The notes beneath the pieces were generated by a model. It made no database searches. It was not told the DNA's origin and saw only the letters and a list, made by a program, of their open reading frames with translations. DNA of 64,000 bases from Anaerolinea sp. (lineage in GTDB: Bacteria > Chloroflexota > Limnocylindria > Limnocylindrales > CSP1-4). The translations under genes were made by a program, and so were the position numbers. The number at the start of each line of letters is the position of its first letter. Position 1 is the stretch's first letter. The stretch spans positions 1-64,000 of the forward strand of contig PNKK01000008.1 in NCBI GenBank assembly GCA_013822395.1. Direction: 5' to 3'. Positions 34,624-43,235 of this stretch are shown here, piece by piece.

Positions 34624-35742
34624 TCAGTGGGCGCTCTCGGGATCGGTGGCGGTGACCGCGATGACGCCGTCGGCGTCGCCGGTGACCAGGGCCGCGAATC
34701 CTTCGAGGGTGGGGACGGCCGACCGAAGGTCTGTGTCGGGGTCATGGGAGACGGCGAAGACGAAGTCTCCGTTCGGGCCGGATGCGACGGAGACGGAGCG
34801 GACGCCATGGGTCTTGGCGAGGGCTCGCTTGAACCCGGCGATGCTGGCGACGCTGACGAGGCCGACGACCGCGAGGCGGCTCACGGCTGCTTCCGGCAGG
34901 GTGGTGGCCGGACCGGTGAATGCCGCGAGCCGCCGGACCACATCCGCGTCTCCGGCATCATCGGCGCCGTCGGTCGCGGCCGGCGGGTCCGCCCCGGCGT
35001 CCTGCGTGTCGTTCGCGTCCAGTCCGGCGAGCGCCTCGGCCTCCGCCGCGGCAGCGCCGTGGGCATCGAGAGCCTCGGTGGGAAACGCCGGCACGGGATC
35101 GTCGAGGTCGACGGCGTCGAGGGACGGGGGCTCGGGGAGCTGTTCGGCGAGGCCGGCGAGACGCGCCGGATCCTCCTCGGCGAGGAGCTCCTCGAAGAAG
35201 GCGTCCATCCGGTGCTCGAACTCACTGATCGTCGCCTGGACGCGCTCGATCCGGCGCTCGACGCGGGCCGCATGGGCCTCCACCTCGGATTCGAGGCGGC
35301 GGCGGCGGTCGGCGATCCGCTGGTCGGTCTCCTCGCGGATCCGGGCCATCTCGGCCTTGGACCACTCGCGGATCTCGACGATCTCGGCGTCCGATTGCCT
35401 GCGCATCTCGGTGGCCTCATCGGCCGATTGAGCGTGGATCGTCTCGACGCGGGCCTTCGCCTCCTCCGCGAAACGCGCGGCAGTCTCTTCGCGCGCCGCA
35501 CCGGTGGCATCGCGCATCGCCCGGACGAGGCCGGTGACGAGCGGGTTGTCGCGACGTGGGCGGGCCGGCGCGGAAGCGACGGGGGCGGCTGCAGGCGGAG
35601 ACGATGGCGTGGCGCCCGTCGGTTCGGGATCGGTTGCCTCGCCGTCGGCGGCGGGCGGTGTCTCGTCGTCCGCGGGCGCGCCGGGGCGAGCGTCGGAGAC
35701 CCACGGGAGACGGAAGCCGCTGCGCTGCTCGGTGGTGGTCAT
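34624..35742 (-). CDS. Coiled-coil protein, likely partner of the ParA-like ATPase
   Basis: 372 residues. A Pro/Ala-rich disordered N-terminus (1-75) is followed by a charged coiled coil about residues 85-200 (EETAARFAEEAKARVETI, EMARIREETDQRIADRRRR), an acidic linker and a compact C-terminal alpha/beta domain (about 290-372) resembling a ferredoxin-like fold (RLAVVGLVSVASIAGFKRAL). No known family is assigned. ParA-type ATPases are often stimulated by coiled-coil or disordered partners encoded beside them, so a polar or pole-organising role is inferred. Confidence 0.7.
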   Translation of the reverse strand: MTTTEQRSGFRLPWVSDARPGAPADDETPPAADGEATDPEPTGATPSSPPAAAPVASAPARPRRDNPLVTGLVRAMRDATGAAREETAARFAEEAKARVETIHAQSADEATEMRRQSDAEIVEIREWSKAEMARIREETDQRIADRRRRLESEVEAHAARVERRIERVQATISEFEHRMDAFFEELLAEEDPARLAGLAEQLPEPPSLDAVDLDDPVPAFPTEALDAHGAAAAEAEALAGLDANDTQDAGADPPAATDGADDAGDADVVRRLAAFTGPATTLPEAAVSRLAVVGLVSVASIAGFKRALAKTHGVRSVSVASGPNGDFVFAVSHDPDTDLRSAVPTLEGFAALVTGDADGVIAVTATDPESAH

Positions 35743-35843
35743 CGGTACGATCCTTCAGACACGGCCCGGCTGCCGGCCGGGTTTCGGGCGTCATCCCGAT
35801 GGTGGTCGGTCGGCCCCTCGCGGGGCAGCCCGCTAGACGTACT

Positions 35844-36024
35844 CTCCCGCCGGGACGGAGGTACCAGCCGGCGCCTGCCACGCCACCGGGACCTGCTCGT
35901 GGAAACGGCTTGAGCGCTCCCGCCGGGACGGAGGTGCCAGCCGGCGCCTGCGACGCCGGCGCTCTGACCTGCAGCTGGGTCGGGGGGGGGCTCGCCGGGA
36001 CGGAGGCACCAGGTCGGCGCCTGC
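35844..36024. repeat. Three direct repeats of GGGACGGAGGTACCAG type
   Basis: Copies start at 35844, 35917 and 35991 (offsets 73 and 74). Each contains CCGGGACGGAGGTACCAGCC and GGCGCCTGC with small changes. They fill the divergent gap (35743-36060) between the coiled-coil gene and moaA. The core overlaps the CGGARGTACC motif seen at 14.6, 16.9 and 37.5 kb. Confidence 0.75.
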
Positions 36025-36048
36025 GCGCCCCTCCGCGATCGCCCGAGG

Positions 36049-36054
36049 TACGAT
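36049..36054 (+). promoter_or_regulatory. Leaderless -10 box of moaA
   Basis: TACGAT, 6 nt before the GTG start of moaA. Confidence 0.4.
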
Positions 36055-36060
36055 CGGCGT

Positions 36061-37179
36061 GTGACTCACGCTGCGGCCAGTGCTCAGCGATCCCAGGTCG
36101 CCGACCCGGGCCCCGATCCGACCGGCGCCGGGGCGCCGAATGCCGCCTTCGACGGGCGGCCGGGCATCCTCGATCGGCGAGGCCGCGCCCTCCGGGATCT
36201 CCGGATCTCGGTCACCGATCGGTGCAACTTCCGGTGCACGTACTGCATGCCCGCCGAGGTGTTCGGGCGCGACTATGCGTTCCTGCCGCACTCGGAGGTC
36301 CTGACCTACGAGGAGATCCGGCGCCTCGCTGAGATCGCAGTGGAGCTCGGCGTCCGGAAGCTCCGGATCACCGGTGGCGAGCCGCTCGTCCGGAAGGAGC
36401 TGCCCGACCTCGTCGCGATGCTCGCCGAGCTGCGGACGCCCGACGGCGACCCGGTGGACCTCACGCTCACGACGAACGGGTCGGCGCTCCGCTCGCTGGC
36501 GCGGCCGCTCGCCGAGGCCGGCCTGGGGCGGATCACGGTGTCGCTCGACTCGCTCGACGACGCGACGTTCCGGCGGATGAACGGCGTGGACTTCCCGGTC
36601 TCGCGCGTCCTCGACTCGATCGCGGCCGCCCGCGAGGCGGGCCTCAGCCCGATCAAGGTGAACATGGTCGTGAAGCGTGGCGAGAACGAGGCGAGCATCG
36701 TGCCGATGGCACGCTGGGCGCGTGACGAGGGGCTCGTCCTCCGGTTCATCGAATACATGGACGTCGGGACGGCGAACGGCTGGCGCCTGGACGACGTCGT
36801 CTCCGCGGCCGAGATCGTCGGCGCGATCCACGCCGAGCTGCCACTCGAGCCCGCTGCGCCGTCGTATCGCGGCGAGGTGGCCGGGCGCTGGCGCTATCGC
36901 GACGGCTCCGGCGAGATCGGGGTCATCTCGTCCGTGACCCAGCCGTTCTGCGGTGACTGCACGCGTGCCCGGCTGTCCGCAGAGGGAAAGCTCTATACGT
37001 GCCTGTTCAGCGCGGTGGGGACGGATCTGCGGGCGCCACTGCGCTCCGGGGCTTCCGACACGGATCTCCGCGCGGTCCTCGAGCGCGTCTGGAACGCCCG
37101 GACCGACCGATACTCAGAGCTGCGCACGGAGGCGACGAGCCATCTCCCGCGGGTGGAGATGTTTGCCCTCGGAGGCTGA
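36061..37179 (+). CDS. moaA: GTP 3',8-cyclase MoaA (molybdenum cofactor biosynthesis)
   Basis: 372 residues from GTG, radical-SAM enzyme. The N-terminal cluster motif CNFRCTYCMP binds the SAM [4Fe-4S]; the C-terminal FCGDCTRARL and YTCLF supply the second cluster that holds GTP. ITGGEPLVRKELPDL is the SAM GGE motif, and the protein ends in the conserved Gly-Gly dipeptide. It converts GTP to 3',8-cyclo-GTP with MoaC. The first 40 residues are an extension. No other moa/moe gene is in the window, so the pathway is scattered. It is monocistronic, with GTACC repeats upstream. Confidence 0.96.
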   Translation: MTHAAASAQRSQVADPGPDPTGAGAPNAAFDGRPGILDRRGRALRDLRISVTDRCNFRCTYCMPAEVFGRDYAFLPHSEVLTYEEIRRLAEIAVELGVRKLRITGGEPLVRKELPDLVAMLAELRTPDGDPVDLTLTTNGSALRSLARPLAEAGLGRITVSLDSLDDATFRRMNGVDFPVSRVLDSIAAAREAGLSPIKVNMVVKRGENEASIVPMARWARDEGLVLRFIEYMDVGTANGWRLDDVVSAAEIVGAIHAELPLEPAAPSYRGEVAGRWRYRDGSGEIGVISSVTQPFCGDCTRARLSAEGKLYTCLFSAVGTDLRAPLRSGASDTDLRAVLERVWNARTDRYSELRTEATSHLPRVEMFALGG

Positions 37180-37599
37180 CTCGTGGCGCCGGCTCGGCCG
37201 TTCTGCGACCTCTCCGGCGCCGCTGCCACCCATGCTTCGCAGGCGGAGCCGGGTTATCCACCGTCGGTCCACAGGTGTCGAAAACTCGTGGACACGGCGC
37301 GATCCCGCTCCGGCGACTTCGTGGATAACCACGTTGCTCGCCCGGAAATGCGGCGGTTACAGTTGGTCTTGCCCGAAGGGGCCGTCAGGGGACGAGGAAC
37401 CGAGATCACATCAAGGGACCCTGTTCCGGACCGGTCGCTTCGGGCGCTTCGTTACCCGGTCGCGACGGGCCCTCGGTCCGTCCCCGGGTTGGCCGCCCGG
37501 CGGGACGTGACCGGCATCCCGGTGTCGGTACTTCCGTCGGGCGACTGAAGCCCGCGGGCCTCGGTCGTCGACCCCCCTGGACGCACTCTGGAGGCCCGC
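37180..37599. other. 420-bp intergenic region with DnaA-box-like inverted pair
   Basis: GGTTATCCAC (37252-37261) and its exact inverse GTGGATAACC (37321-37330) each contain TTATCCAC, 8 of 9 bases of the DnaA box. GTCCACAGG and CGTGGACAC lie between them. CGGTACTTCCGTCGG at 37526-37540 is an inverted GTACC motif, and CGGGC-GCCCG forms a hairpin shortly after. No gene is supported here. Confidence 0.45.
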
Positions 37600-38472
37600 A
37601 TGACCACGGATCGCCCGGTGATCGATCCCTCGGCCCGCCTCTTTCCCGTGGACCAGCCGGCCCGCCTCGACGCGCTCGAGGCCGCCGTGCGTGCCCGTTC
37701 GTCGCTCGTGCCGGAGATCGGGATCGTCCTGGGGTCTGGGCTCGGCGGCCTCGCCGACGACCTGGCGGATGCGGTCACCATCCCGTTCGGGGAGCTGCCG
37801 GGCTGGCCGGCCGCGACCGCGCCGGGTCACGTCGGGCGGCTGCTCCTGGGCCGCCTGGGCGGGCGGCCCGTCGCCATGCTCCAGGGCCGGTTTCACCTGT
37901 ACGAGGGCAACGACCCGGGGCTCGTCGTCCAGCCGGTGCTCCTCTTCGGCCGGCTCGGCGCGAAGGCCATCATCCTGACGAACGCGGCCGGCGGGCTGGA
38001 TTCGAGCTTCGGGCCGGGCACGCTCATGGCCATTCGCGACCACATCAACCTGACCGGACAGAATCCGCTGATCGGTCCGAACGCGGACGAGATGGGGCCA
38101 CGGTTCCCGGACCTCACCGAGGCGTGGAGCCCACGGCTTCGCGCCCGCCTCCACGCCGCCGCCGCGGTCGAGGGCGTCCCGCTCGCCGAGGGGGTCTATG
38201 TGGGCCTCATGGGCCCGAACTACGAGACCCCGGCCGAGGTGCGGATGCTCGCGGCGCTCGGCGGGCACGCCGTGGGGATGTCCACGGTCCTCGAGTCCAT
38301 CGCCGCCCGCTGGGCCGGCCTGGAGGTCGCCGGCGTGTCCCTTGTCACGAACTCGGGCGCCGGGTACAGCGGCGAGCCGCTCACCCACGAGGAGGTCCTT
38401 GCGGCGGGCCTCGAAGCGGGCCCGCGCCTCGCCCGCGTCATCCGCCGGTTCGTCGCCGACCTGGAGCTCTGA
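37600..38472 (+). CDS. punA: Purine-nucleoside phosphorylase (PunA/PNP type)
   Basis: 290 residues. It cleaves purine nucleosides with phosphate to base and ribose-1-phosphate. Trimeric low-molecular-mass PNP motifs are present: VLGSGLGGLADDL (phosphate loop), GRFHLYEG, LTNAAGGLDSSF, GLMGPNYETPAEVRML and the base-site Asn in VTNSGAGYSGEPL. The start ATG is preceded by GGAGG. A family-typical length with a short N-terminal extension. It stands alone between intergenic repeat regions. Confidence 0.93.
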   Translation: MTTDRPVIDPSARLFPVDQPARLDALEAAVRARSSLVPEIGIVLGSGLGGLADDLADAVTIPFGELPGWPAATAPGHVGRLLLGRLGGRPVAMLQGRFHLYEGNDPGLVVQPVLLFGRLGAKAIILTNAAGGLDSSFGPGTLMAIRDHINLTGQNPLIGPNADEMGPRFPDLTEAWSPRLRARLHAAAAVEGVPLAEGVYVGLMGPNYETPAEVRMLAALGGHAVGMSTVLESIAARWAGLEVAGVSLVTNSGAGYSGEPLTHEEVLAAGLEAGPRLARVIRRFVADLEL

Positions 38473-38799
38473 CCTCGTCTCCGGCGCCTGCGCGTCAGGC
38501 GGCCGGGGAGCCATGCTTCCGGCGGTAGCACACCGCATCGCGATCACGCTGGTTGATCACACAGGAGCTGTGCGCAGCAGCCCGCGAGCATGGAGACGGC
38601 CCCGAACAGCGCGATCACGCTGGTTGATCACACAGGAGCTGTGCGAGCGTGGCCGGCCTCGACTTCCGGAAGATTCGCTGGGTGGCCGAGCGTGCAAACC
38701 CGAGTGATGAGTGAGGTCGATCGCCACAGGCTGCGATCGCAGCAGGCTGCTCGAGGTGGGTCGCCGCAGGCTGCTGGGGGGTCGCCCCGCCTCAGTCCC
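38473..38799. repeat. Convergent gap with a 36-bp direct repeat at 71-bp offset
   Basis: A 36-bp repeat occurs exactly at 38539-38574 and 38610-38645. It contains GATCACGCTGGTTGATC (a stem with a 7-nt loop) and CACAGGAGCTGTG (5-bp stem, 3-nt loop). It lies between the convergent punA and cupin genes, so the hairpins may act as terminators. The remainder to 38799 is Gly/Ala-codon-like but has no convincing gene. Confidence 0.75.
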
Positions 38800-39477
38800 T
38801 CACGCATCCAGGCGGCGGCGGGGAGCCTCAGCGGTCTCGCGGTCCTCGAGCGGGTCCAGGCCGGGCGACGAGCAGACGTAGTAGCGGAGGGTGGTCCGGC
38901 CGGTGTTCTCGACTCGATGCGGCCGGCCCTCCTCGACGCGGATGCCCTTGAGCGGTTCGAGCGTCTCGGTCTCATCGCCGACGGTCACCACGCCCCGGCC
39001 CTCGAAGACCACGATGGCGTGCTCCGCCCGGGGATGGCGATGCCAGGCGTCGGCGATCCCCGGCGTCATCTCGACCTCGGTGATCGTGAATGCGGCCGAC
39101 CCGAAGTCGCCCGGGCCAACGATGCGCCGGCGGCGGATCCCGTCCGCTTCAGTGACGGGCGCATCGTCGCCGCGCCGGACCGGCTCGTCGTCATTCTCCC
39201 AGCGGCGGAGCATCGTCCCGATCCGGCGCGGGTCCGGGTCCGTCGAGGCGAGGAGCGCGAGGGCGTCGACCCTGCCTTCGTTCCGGACGAGGTGGTACTC
39301 CGCGGGCGCTTCGTACAGGACGTCGCCGGCTCGCACGACCGCCTGCCGCTCGAGTCCCTCTCCGTGCTCGAAGACGAGCTCGCCGCCCGCGAGATAGACG
39401 ACGGTCTCGACGCCGTGCCGGTGCGGCCCGATCTCCACCCCCGGCGCGATCCGGTCGAACTGGAGCCGGATCCTCAC
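38800..39477 (-). CDS. Two-domain cupin protein (bicupin)
   Basis: 225 residues, GTG start that overlaps the thyX stop as GTGA, so translation is coupled. The first cupin has GPHRHGVETVVYLAGG and GDVLYEAPAEYH; the second has DAWHRHPRAEHAIVVFEGRG and EEGRPHRVEN. Each carries the His/Glu ligands of a metal-binding beta barrel. Bicupins include dioxygenases and isomerases; the substrate is not evident. A link to thymidylate synthesis is not known and may be only positional. Confidence 0.8.
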   Translation of the reverse strand: MRIRLQFDRIAPGVEIGPHRHGVETVVYLAGGELVFEHGEGLERQAVVRAGDVLYEAPAEYHLVRNEGRVDALALLASTDPDPRRIGTMLRRWENDDEPVRRGDDAPVTEADGIRRRRIVGPGDFGSAAFTITEVEMTPGIADAWHRHPRAEHAIVVFEGRGVVTVGDETETLEPLKGIRVEEGRPHRVENTGRTTLRYYVCSSPGLDPLEDRETAEAPRRRLDA

Positions 39478-40331
39478 GACTGGACCGGCAGCTCGCGTCC
39501 TGCTGCTCGCGCGGCCTTCGCTTTCTCGGCCCAAGCCTCGAGCACGCGATCCTTGTGCGGTCGGATGGGGCAGTGCCCATCCCGGTTGTTCATCTCGTCG
39601 CAGTAGCCGAGCGGCACGCACTTCGGGGCGAGGAACGAGCCGAGGAACGGGCTGACACCGAAGATCTCGTGGCGGATCAGCTGGAAGAGGCGGCGGATCT
39701 CCCACTGGGCCATCGTGCACAGGCGTAGCCCGGACATGTGGATGAGCGCCCGGAGGTTCGTCGTCATGACCAGGTTCGTGCGCGTGCCGTTCGGGAAGAC
39801 GAACCGCGCGTCCTCCCCGGGGATGCCCGCGGCCACCAGCTCGCCGTACAGCTCCATCGACGACTCGACCTGGTCCTGGTACCGCTCGCGGAGCTCCGGG
39901 TCCGCATCCGCGATCGTCTGGGGGAGCATCGTCGCCGCGTTCTTGTAGGTGACGTAGCGCTGGCTCTGCTGGTCGAACGCGACCCCGGCGCGATGGCGGA
40001 CGAGCTGGTGCGACAGCGTCCGCGAGACCCCGGTGATCCCGAACGTGAAGACGATGTGCTCGATCGTGCTGCCGTGTCCGGACTCGATCACCCCACTGAT
40101 GAGCCGCTGCATCTTCGCGACATCGATCTCGCCGGCGGTCGCGCGGCGAAAGATCTCCTCCGGCGGGAGCTCGGAGTAGCAGGTCCGGCAGGCGGTGTAG
40201 ATGATCGGGACGTAGTACTGCTCGACGATCTCCCGATTCGGAAAGAGGAGCGTCGCCTTCATCCCGAGGTCGGCCCGCCCCGGGTTTTTGGGGATCGCGG
40301 TTCTCTCGCGCTGGGACGCCTCGACGGTCAT
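39474..40331 (-). CDS. thyX: Flavin-dependent thymidylate synthase ThyX
   Basis: 285 residues. It methylates dUMP to dTMP using FAD, NADPH and methylene-tetrahydrofolate. The signature RHR-x7-S appears as RHRAGVAFDQQSQRY, with the FPNGTRTNLVMTTNLRAL substrate/FAD segment and the C-terminal MAQWEIRRLFQLI helix. The start at ATG 40331 is favoured by TAGACT 7 nt upstream (leaderless); ATG 40262 would also give a full catalytic core. A C-terminal extension with CPIRPHKDRV is seen in actinobacterial/chloroflexal forms. Coupled to the bicupin gene. Confidence 0.95.
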   Translation of the reverse strand: MTVEASQRERTAIPKNPGRADLGMKATLLFPNREIVEQYYVPIIYTACRTCYSELPPEEIFRRATAGEIDVAKMQRLISGVIESGHGSTIEHIVFTFGITGVSRTLSHQLVRHRAGVAFDQQSQRYVTYKNAATMLPQTIADADPELRERYQDQVESSMELYGELVAAGIPGEDARFVFPNGTRTNLVMTTNLRALIHMSGLRLCTMAQWEIRRLFQLIRHEIFGVSPFLGSFLAPKCVPLGYCDEMNNRDGHCPIRPHKDRVLEAWAEKAKAARAAGRELPVQS

Positions 40332-40338
40332 GGGGCGG

Positions 40339-40344
40339 AGTCTA
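40339..40344 (-). promoter_or_regulatory. Leaderless -10 box of thyX
   Basis: TAGACT on the minus strand, 7 nt before the ATG at 40331. Confidence 0.4.
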
Positions 40345-40870
40345 GTCCGTCGTCGCGAGGACCGCCGGTTGCGGTCCGGTTGCAGCGCCCCGCGGCTCGG
40401 CGGCGCGGAGCCAGCCGAGGTGTGCCCATGCTTCCCCACAGGAGCTCGTGGTGGCTCTCCTGGATGACGGGGTAGGCGGCCGTACCGTGGGTACATGCCC
40501 GCAGAACGGCGATTTGCCAAAGCAAGCGGGGGGTGTACGGGACTGGAAGACCAACGACGCGTCCGGCGTCGAGGCCCAGAGGGAGAGTCATACCCTGAGG
40601 GCATGAGTCCGACCGCCTGTGCGGTACCGGCGCACGTGTTCATCCCCGGCGGGCATGAAGCTCGACATCCGAGTCCGTGAGGGACTGAGAAGAGGGGCCG
40701 CCTCGGCCCGGACGACAATCCTCATGCCGTTTGTGCATGACCGACCCGGCGGTTCGCCTTTGCCAGCTCGCGCACGAACGTGCTCATGCGGCTCACTTCT
40801 CCCCCTTGTGCATGTCCGACCCCGCGGTGCACCGCGGTCGATGCCGGAGGTTGCGCTAGACGAGGTTGCG
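40345..40870. other. 526-bp gene-poor interval with short repeats
   Basis: TTGTGCATGWCCGACCC occurs at 40731 and 40806 (offset 75). A 15-bp tandem GAGGTTGCGCTARAC runs across about 40850-40885 beside the hydrolase stop. Short minus-strand frames (for example 40328-40591) have no family resemblance or clear start signal, so I call no gene. Confidence 0.45.
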
Positions 40871-42943
40871 CTAAACGAGGTCGCGAGGGATCGACTCCGT
40901 GGTACGGGCGGCATGGAAGGGCTCGCCGTCGAGGCGGACGACGAGCCGCAGGTCCAAGTGGAAGGTCGTGGCGTCCGAGGTCGTGTCGCCGTCGACGTCG
41001 ACCTCCATGACGTGCCCGTCACGCTCAAGACGATACCGGATCCGACTCACCATCCGGGCTCGTGCCGGGTCGGCGTCCGAGGCGGTCAGGTCATGGGATT
41101 CCGCGCTGTACAGGCGCGCGCCGTCGGGGAGGACCGTGTCGCCGCCGTCATGGGTGGACACCGTGACCGTTCCGGCCATGACGTCCTCGGTCACCCGCCA
41201 GATCGGGGTATCGGACGAGCCGCCGCCGACCTCATCGAGCGCCGGGAGCTCCGTTCGGAAGGTCGGGACCGTGGCGTCGTCGTGGGCCGGTGCCAGCGGG
41301 AGGTCAAGCCGGGAGGCTGCAGCCGGCTCGCCGCCGTGGTGGAGCGTCAGCCACCCGGCATCCGGCGACGGCCAGATGACGGGCCAGCAGGCCGACGCGA
41401 CGGAGACACGGATCCGGTGGCCGGGCGCGAAGCGGTAGCCGGCAGCGCGGAGTGGCACGCGGACGGTCTCGACGGTGCCGGGCATGAGCGGCTCCGGCGT
41501 GGCGTGGGAGCGACGGTGGGTGAGGTTGAGGATCCCCATCGTGACCTGGCCGGAGGTTCCGTCCGGGGCGACGTCCGAGAGCCGCGCCACGAGCGTCGCG
41601 ACCGGCATCTCGGTCGAGACCTGCACCACCAGCTCGGCCATGCCGAGGATCTCGAGGGCGGCCTCGAGCGGCTCGGACGTGTAGGTCGGCGCGCCGGCCT
41701 CGTCCGGGCGGATGTCGCGCGCGAGTCCGTTCGGCGCGCCGCCGGCGCCCCAGGAGAGGCCGCCGCGCAGGCCGGCCGTCGGGCGGTGGGGGAAGCGCAT
41801 CGCTCCACCCGCCGAAGGTGGCGCCCCGGCCAGACCTCCGCGAAGCGGCTCGTCCCCGCCGGCGAGCCAGAGAGAGCGCCGTCCGGCGCCGGCCGGCGGG
41901 TAGGCGGCGACCGCCCGCCAGCGACCGGGCCACGCCGCCGGGAACGGCTCGGGCGGGGCGAAGTCTCGCTGAAACCAGGTCAGCGCGGGCTCGTCCATCG
42001 TCCCGTTCGGCTCGCCCTTCAGCCAGTGGTCGTAGAACCGAACGAGCTCGTGGAGCCAGTCCAGGTTCGGGCCGGGGTAGCCGTCGTCGGGGAATTCGTG
42101 GGACCAGTTCCCGACGATCGCGCGGCGTGGCGCGGGGCAGCGCTCCAGCATCCGGAGGGCTGGGTCCACGTATGCGTCCATCCACCCGCCGACGAGGAGC
42201 ACCGCCGCCTCGATCCGCTCGTAGGCCGGGGCGAGCGAGCCCTGGCGCCAGTACGCGCCGTCCCGCTGATGACGCAGCCAGGGGAGGAGCCAGACGGGCG
42301 TCGCCTCGAGGCGCCGGCGCCAGGCGGCGATCCAGTCCTCGCCCTCGCGCGCCGGCAGGGCCGGCAGGGCGTTCGACGCCACCTGACTCACCGCGTACTG
42401 GGTCAGCTCGGATGCGGTGACGCAGCCGCCGATGTAGTGAACGTCGTCCGTGTACCGGTCGTCGGTGGCGTACATCGGGACGATCGCCCGGAGGTGCGGC
42501 GGTCGGAGCGCCGCGACCTGGATGGACGTGAATCCGCCGTACGAGATGCCCCACATCCCGACGCGCCCGGTGCACCACGGCTGCGCCGCGAGCCACTCCA
42601 CGAGGTCGTAGCCGTCCCGGGTCTCGTCGGCCGTGTACTCGTCGAAAGCGATCCCGTCGGACCGCCCGGTGCCGCGGACGTCGACCCGGCAGAGGACGTA
42701 GCCGCGCGCGGCGAGGTAGCGGCCGCGCGACTCGTCGGCATTCGCGCGCCAGTCGTCTTTGCGATACGGGATCAGTTCCAGGATCGCCGGGGCCGGCGAT
42801 GCCGGCGAGGCATCATCGGGGAGCCACAGGTTCGCAGACAGCTCGGTGCCGTCGCGGACCGGGATCCGGACGTCGCGCTCGCTCCGGACGCCGTGCACGG
42901 GATCGCTCGCCGGGCGCTCGTCGGACACAGGAGAGGGTGGCAC
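40871..42943 (-). CDS. CocE/NonD family alpha/beta hydrolase
   Basis: 690 residues from GTG, no signal peptide. The N-terminal alpha/beta-hydrolase domain has WGISYGGFTS (nucleophile Ser), an Asp in GGWMDAYVDPAL and His in GNWSHEFPDD. The C-terminal beta-rich jelly-roll domain is typical of the X-Pro dipeptidyl-peptidase C-terminal module (FRIRVSVASACWPVIWPSPD-like region). Family members include cocaine esterase and acyl or dipeptidyl hydrolases. The neighbouring peptide ABC transporter makes a peptidase role plausible, but the substrate cannot be read from sequence. Confidence 0.88.
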   Translation of the reverse strand: MPPSPVSDERPASDPVHGVRSERDVRIPVRDGTELSANLWLPDDASPASPAPAILELIPYRKDDWRANADESRGRYLAARGYVLCRVDVRGTGRSDGIAFDEYTADETRDGYDLVEWLAAQPWCTGRVGMWGISYGGFTSIQVAALRPPHLRAIVPMYATDDRYTDDVHYIGGCVTASELTQYAVSQVASNALPALPAREGEDWIAAWRRRLEATPVWLLPWLRHQRDGAYWRQGSLAPAYERIEAAVLLVGGWMDAYVDPALRMLERCPAPRRAIVGNWSHEFPDDGYPGPNLDWLHELVRFYDHWLKGEPNGTMDEPALTWFQRDFAPPEPFPAAWPGRWRAVAAYPPAGAGRRSLWLAGGDEPLRGGLAGAPPSAGGAMRFPHRPTAGLRGGLSWGAGGAPNGLARDIRPDEAGAPTYTSEPLEAALEILGMAELVVQVSTEMPVATLVARLSDVAPDGTSGQVTMGILNLTHRRSHATPEPLMPGTVETVRVPLRAAGYRFAPGHRIRVSVASACWPVIWPSPDAGWLTLHHGGEPAAASRLDLPLAPAHDDATVPTFRTELPALDEVGGGSSDTPIWRVTEDVMAGTVTVSTHDGGDTVLPDGARLYSAESHDLTASDADPARARMVSRIRYRLERDGHVMEVDVDGDTTSDATTFHLDLRLVVRLDGEPFHAARTTESIPRDLV

Positions 42944-43235
42944 TCACCGGAGTCTACGGGGCGCTGCGACCGTCGACACCCGGGTCCTGTCGTGCGGACC
43001 GCGCTGCGGCTCGACAACCCGCACCCGGCCGGCGAGGTGCTGGCGTCCCGACACGGTGCGCCTTCGAGGCTGAGCCAGGCCGCCGGGTGAGCCTCCCGCC
43101 CGGGTAGGCACCCGAGCCCCCGGCGCCCATCGGGAGCGGTTCGCGCCACGGGCCGGTGTGCGCCGCGACCTTGCGAGCGGGCACCGGGGTATGGGACCCT
43201 GCGCGCACGACCTGCGTGTCGCAGGAGGAGGAGCC

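Noticed and set aside
40328..40591. Possible 87-codon minus-strand gene upstream of thyX
   Set aside because: Overlaps the thyX promoter and start, and has no family resemblance; kept as non-coding.
40619..43090. Open frame of 823 codons on the plus strand
   Set aside because: Shadow of the CocE-type hydrolase gene, whose catalytic residues and domains are clear on the minus strand.
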